DNA of 64,000 bases, from the NCBI RefSeq assembly GCF_004341515.1, contig NZ_SLZF01000004.1, forward strand, positions 124,001 to 188,000. The letters are read 5' to 3'. A model generated the notes under the pieces. It had not been told where the DNA came from. It searched no databases and was given only the letters and a program-made list of their open reading frames with translations. Of this stretch, positions 62,585 through 64,000 are shown in pieces (within the stretch, counting starts at the first letter, position 1; every line of letters begins with the position of its first letter). A program made the translations under genes and the position numbers. This stretch comes from Allobosea sp. BK604. GTDB lineage: Bacteria; Pseudomonadota; Alphaproteobacteria; Rhizobiales; Beijerinckiaceae.

Positions 62585-63778
62585 GTGTCGACACTCTCAA
62601 CCGAACCGGCCCGGCCGGGCAAAGCCTCGCTGTTCTACGACCCCAAGATACGGGGCTACGTCTATCAGCTCTTGCTCCTCGCCGTCGTGGTGTTCGTGAT
62701 CTACGAGGCCGCCACCAACGCGATCGACAACCTGCGGGCCCAGAAGATCGCGTCGGGCTTTGGCTTCTGGAACAATGCGGCGGGTTTCGACGTCAACCAG
62801 AAGCTGATCCCGTTCAGCGCCTCCGGCAGCACCTATGGCCAGGCCTTCTGGGTCGGCCTGCTCAACACCTTGCTGGTGTCCGCGATCGGCATCGTGCTCT
62901 CGACCTTCCTCGGCTTCTTCATCGGCGTCGCCAGGCTGTCGCATAACTGGATCGTCTCCAAGATCGCGATGGTCTATGTCGAGGTCGTCCGCAACCTGCC
63001 GCTGCTGCTGCAATTGTTCTTCTGGTACAATGCGGTGCTGAAGCCGCTGCCGGATGCGCGCAACTCGATCCAGCTGCCGGGCAATATCTTCCTCAACAAT
63101 CGCGGCCTGATCACGCCGAACCCGATCTTCGGCCCCGGCTTCTCGATGGTCCTGCTGGCGCTGTTCATCGGCATCATCGCGGCTGTCGGCTTCTATCTCT
63201 GGTCGAAGCGGCAGCAGGAGGCGACCGGCAAGCAATACCCCAACGGCCTGATCGCCACGGCCCTGGTCATCGGCCTGCCGCTGCTCGTGTTCGTCCTGGT
63301 CGGCCGGCCGCTCTCCTTCGACCTGCCGCAGCAGGGCCGCTTCAACCTGACCGGCGGCCTGCAGATCTTTCCCGAATTCGTGGCGCTGCTGATCGGCCTC
63401 ACCACCTATACCGCGGCCTTCATCGCCGAGGTGGTCCGCGCCGGCATTCTGGCGGTCTCGCGAGGGCAGTCGGAGGCCGCGCATGCGCTCGGCCTGAGGC
63501 CCGGCCCGACGCTCAAGCTCGTCGTCATCCCGCAGGCGATGCGCGTGATCATCCCGCCGCTGACCTCGAACTATCTGAACCTGACCAAGAACTCCTCGCT
63601 CGCGGTCGTGATCGGCTATCCCGATCTGGTCCAGGTCTTCATGGGCACCGTGCTCAACCAGACCGGCCAGGCAGTCGAGATGGTCTCGATCACCATGGCG
63701 GTCTATCTGACGATCTCGCTGGTGACCTCGTTCTTCATGAATATCTATAACAAGCGCATGGCGCTGGTCGAACGGTGA
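62585..63778 (+). CDS. aapQ: Amino-acid ABC transporter permease AapQ
   Basis: 397-residue inner-membrane permease. N-terminal cytosolic tail, first helix (YVYQLLLLAVVVFVIYEAAT), then an insertion typical of the Aap/BztB subfamily (long periplasmic/TM region to about 220) and the conserved EAA-like loop SRGQSEAAHALGLRPGPTLK, QAMRVIIPPLTSNYLNLTKN. About eight helices. The GTG at 62585 gives MSTLSTEPARPGKASLFYDP. Partner of aapM. Confidence 0.92.
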   Translation: MSTLSTEPARPGKASLFYDPKIRGYVYQLLLLAVVVFVIYEAATNAIDNLRAQKIASGFGFWNNAAGFDVNQKLIPFSASGSTYGQAFWVGLLNTLLVSAIGIVLSTFLGFFIGVARLSHNWIVSKIAMVYVEVVRNLPLLLQLFFWYNAVLKPLPDARNSIQLPGNIFLNNRGLITPNPIFGPGFSMVLLALFIGIIAAVGFYLWSKRQQEATGKQYPNGLIATALVIGLPLLVFVLVGRPLSFDLPQQGRFNLTGGLQIFPEFVALLIGLTTYTAAFIAEVVRAGILAVSRGQSEAAHALGLRPGPTLKLVVIPQAMRVIIPPLTSNYLNLTKNSSLAVVIGYPDLVQVFMGTVLNQTGQAVEMVSITMAVYLTISLVTSFFMNIYNKRMALVER

Positions 63779-63788
63779 GGGCGCCACG

Positions 63789-64000
63789 ATGACCGATGCA
63801 ACCACCGAGAACGCCCCTAACTTCTTCGTCCGGCGCGAAACCCTGCCGCAGGAGGCCGCGCCGCTTTCCGTGGCCGGGCCGATCGCCTGGGTCAGGTCGA
63901 ACCTGTTCAACGGGCCGCTCAACACCATCCTGACGCTGCTTTGCGCCTATGTCGTCGTCACCGCGCTTCCGGAGATCCTGCGCTTCTATTTCATCGACGC
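63789..64000 (+). CDS. aapM: Amino-acid ABC transporter permease AapM (5' part)
   Basis: The first 70 residues of the second permease, cut by the window end. It starts MTDATTENAPNFFVRRETLP and the hydrophobic helix LNTILTLLCAYVVVTALP, as in AapM/BztC. Ten bp after the aapQ stop. The ATP-binding aapP should follow outside the window. Confidence 0.85.
   Translation, partial: MTDATTENAPNFFVRRETLPQEAAPLSVAGPIAWVRSNLFNGPLNTILTLLCAYVVVTALPEILRFYFID

Overview
The window is about 64 kb of GC-rich chromosome with alphaproteobacterial gene content: a NdufS4-type complex I accessory subunit, gatCAB, an HdaA homologue, a purN-purM and ppk-ppx-rnd-aspS backbone, an Aap-type amino-acid ABC transporter, and several families of short palindromic intergenic repeats of the sort common in Hyphomicrobiales (Rhizobiales). 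A Bosea-like or related rhizobial organism is my best guess; this is inferred from gene content and style, not from a database match. It is almost all ordinary chromosome. No prophage, CRISPR array or intact insertion sequence was seen.

Layout. 1-5.4 kb: the 3' end of dprA, two paralogous small proteins, an AEC transporter, two tandem small secreted Tyr/Gly/Arg-rich proteins, ruvX and a TctC-type binding protein. 5.4-10.9 kb: a GntR regulator divergent from a five-gene operon (SAF-domain small subunit, UxaA/SuyB large subunit, YeiH-type exporter, D-2-hydroxyacid dehydrogenase, Ldh2-type dehydrogenase). Together with the binding protein this looks like a complete sulfolactate-degradation module, the most coherent pathway in the window. 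11-22 kb: adenine deaminase, an MBL-fold hydrolase, and gatC-gatA separated from gatB by an RND efflux pair on the other strand. 22-30 kb: two GNAT acetyltransferases, GST, DUF2147, Sel1, PEBP, ndk, a MipA-type outer-membrane protein and a molybdopterin oxidoreductase.

30-46 kb: a GST and a WYL regulator sharing a divergent promoter with a three-half-site operator candidate, purN/purM, a CDP-alcohol phosphatidyltransferase, a PerM-type permease with hdaA, a VapBC toxin-antitoxin pair with a perfect operator palindrome, a fatty-acid desaturase divergent from ppk-ppx across a 44-bp dyad, rnd and aspS. 46-52.6 kb: two small lipoproteins, a GT2-acyltransferase pair, a large exported protein of unknown function coupled to a CatB-type acetyltransferase, DUF192, tRNA-Pro(TGG), the NdufS4-type subunit and tRNA-Arg(TCT).

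52.8-55.7 kb: an envelope glycosylation cassette (ArnT-like transferase, polyprenyl-phosphate glycosyltransferase, LAB_N membrane protein). 55.9-58.8 kb: a GT4 glycosyltransferase and polysaccharide deacetylase beside a non-coding, less GC-rich stretch holding a broken IS110-type transposase start; this looks horizontally acquired. 58.8-64 kb: metC, then two near-duplicate AapJ-type binding proteins separated by a strong terminator, aapQ and the start of aapM.

Four intergenic repeat families are visible (A, B, C and D below), mostly between convergent genes or after operon ends. Starts were moved from the longest open frame to internal ATG, GTG or TTG codons where a signal peptide, ribosome binding site or overlap supported it.
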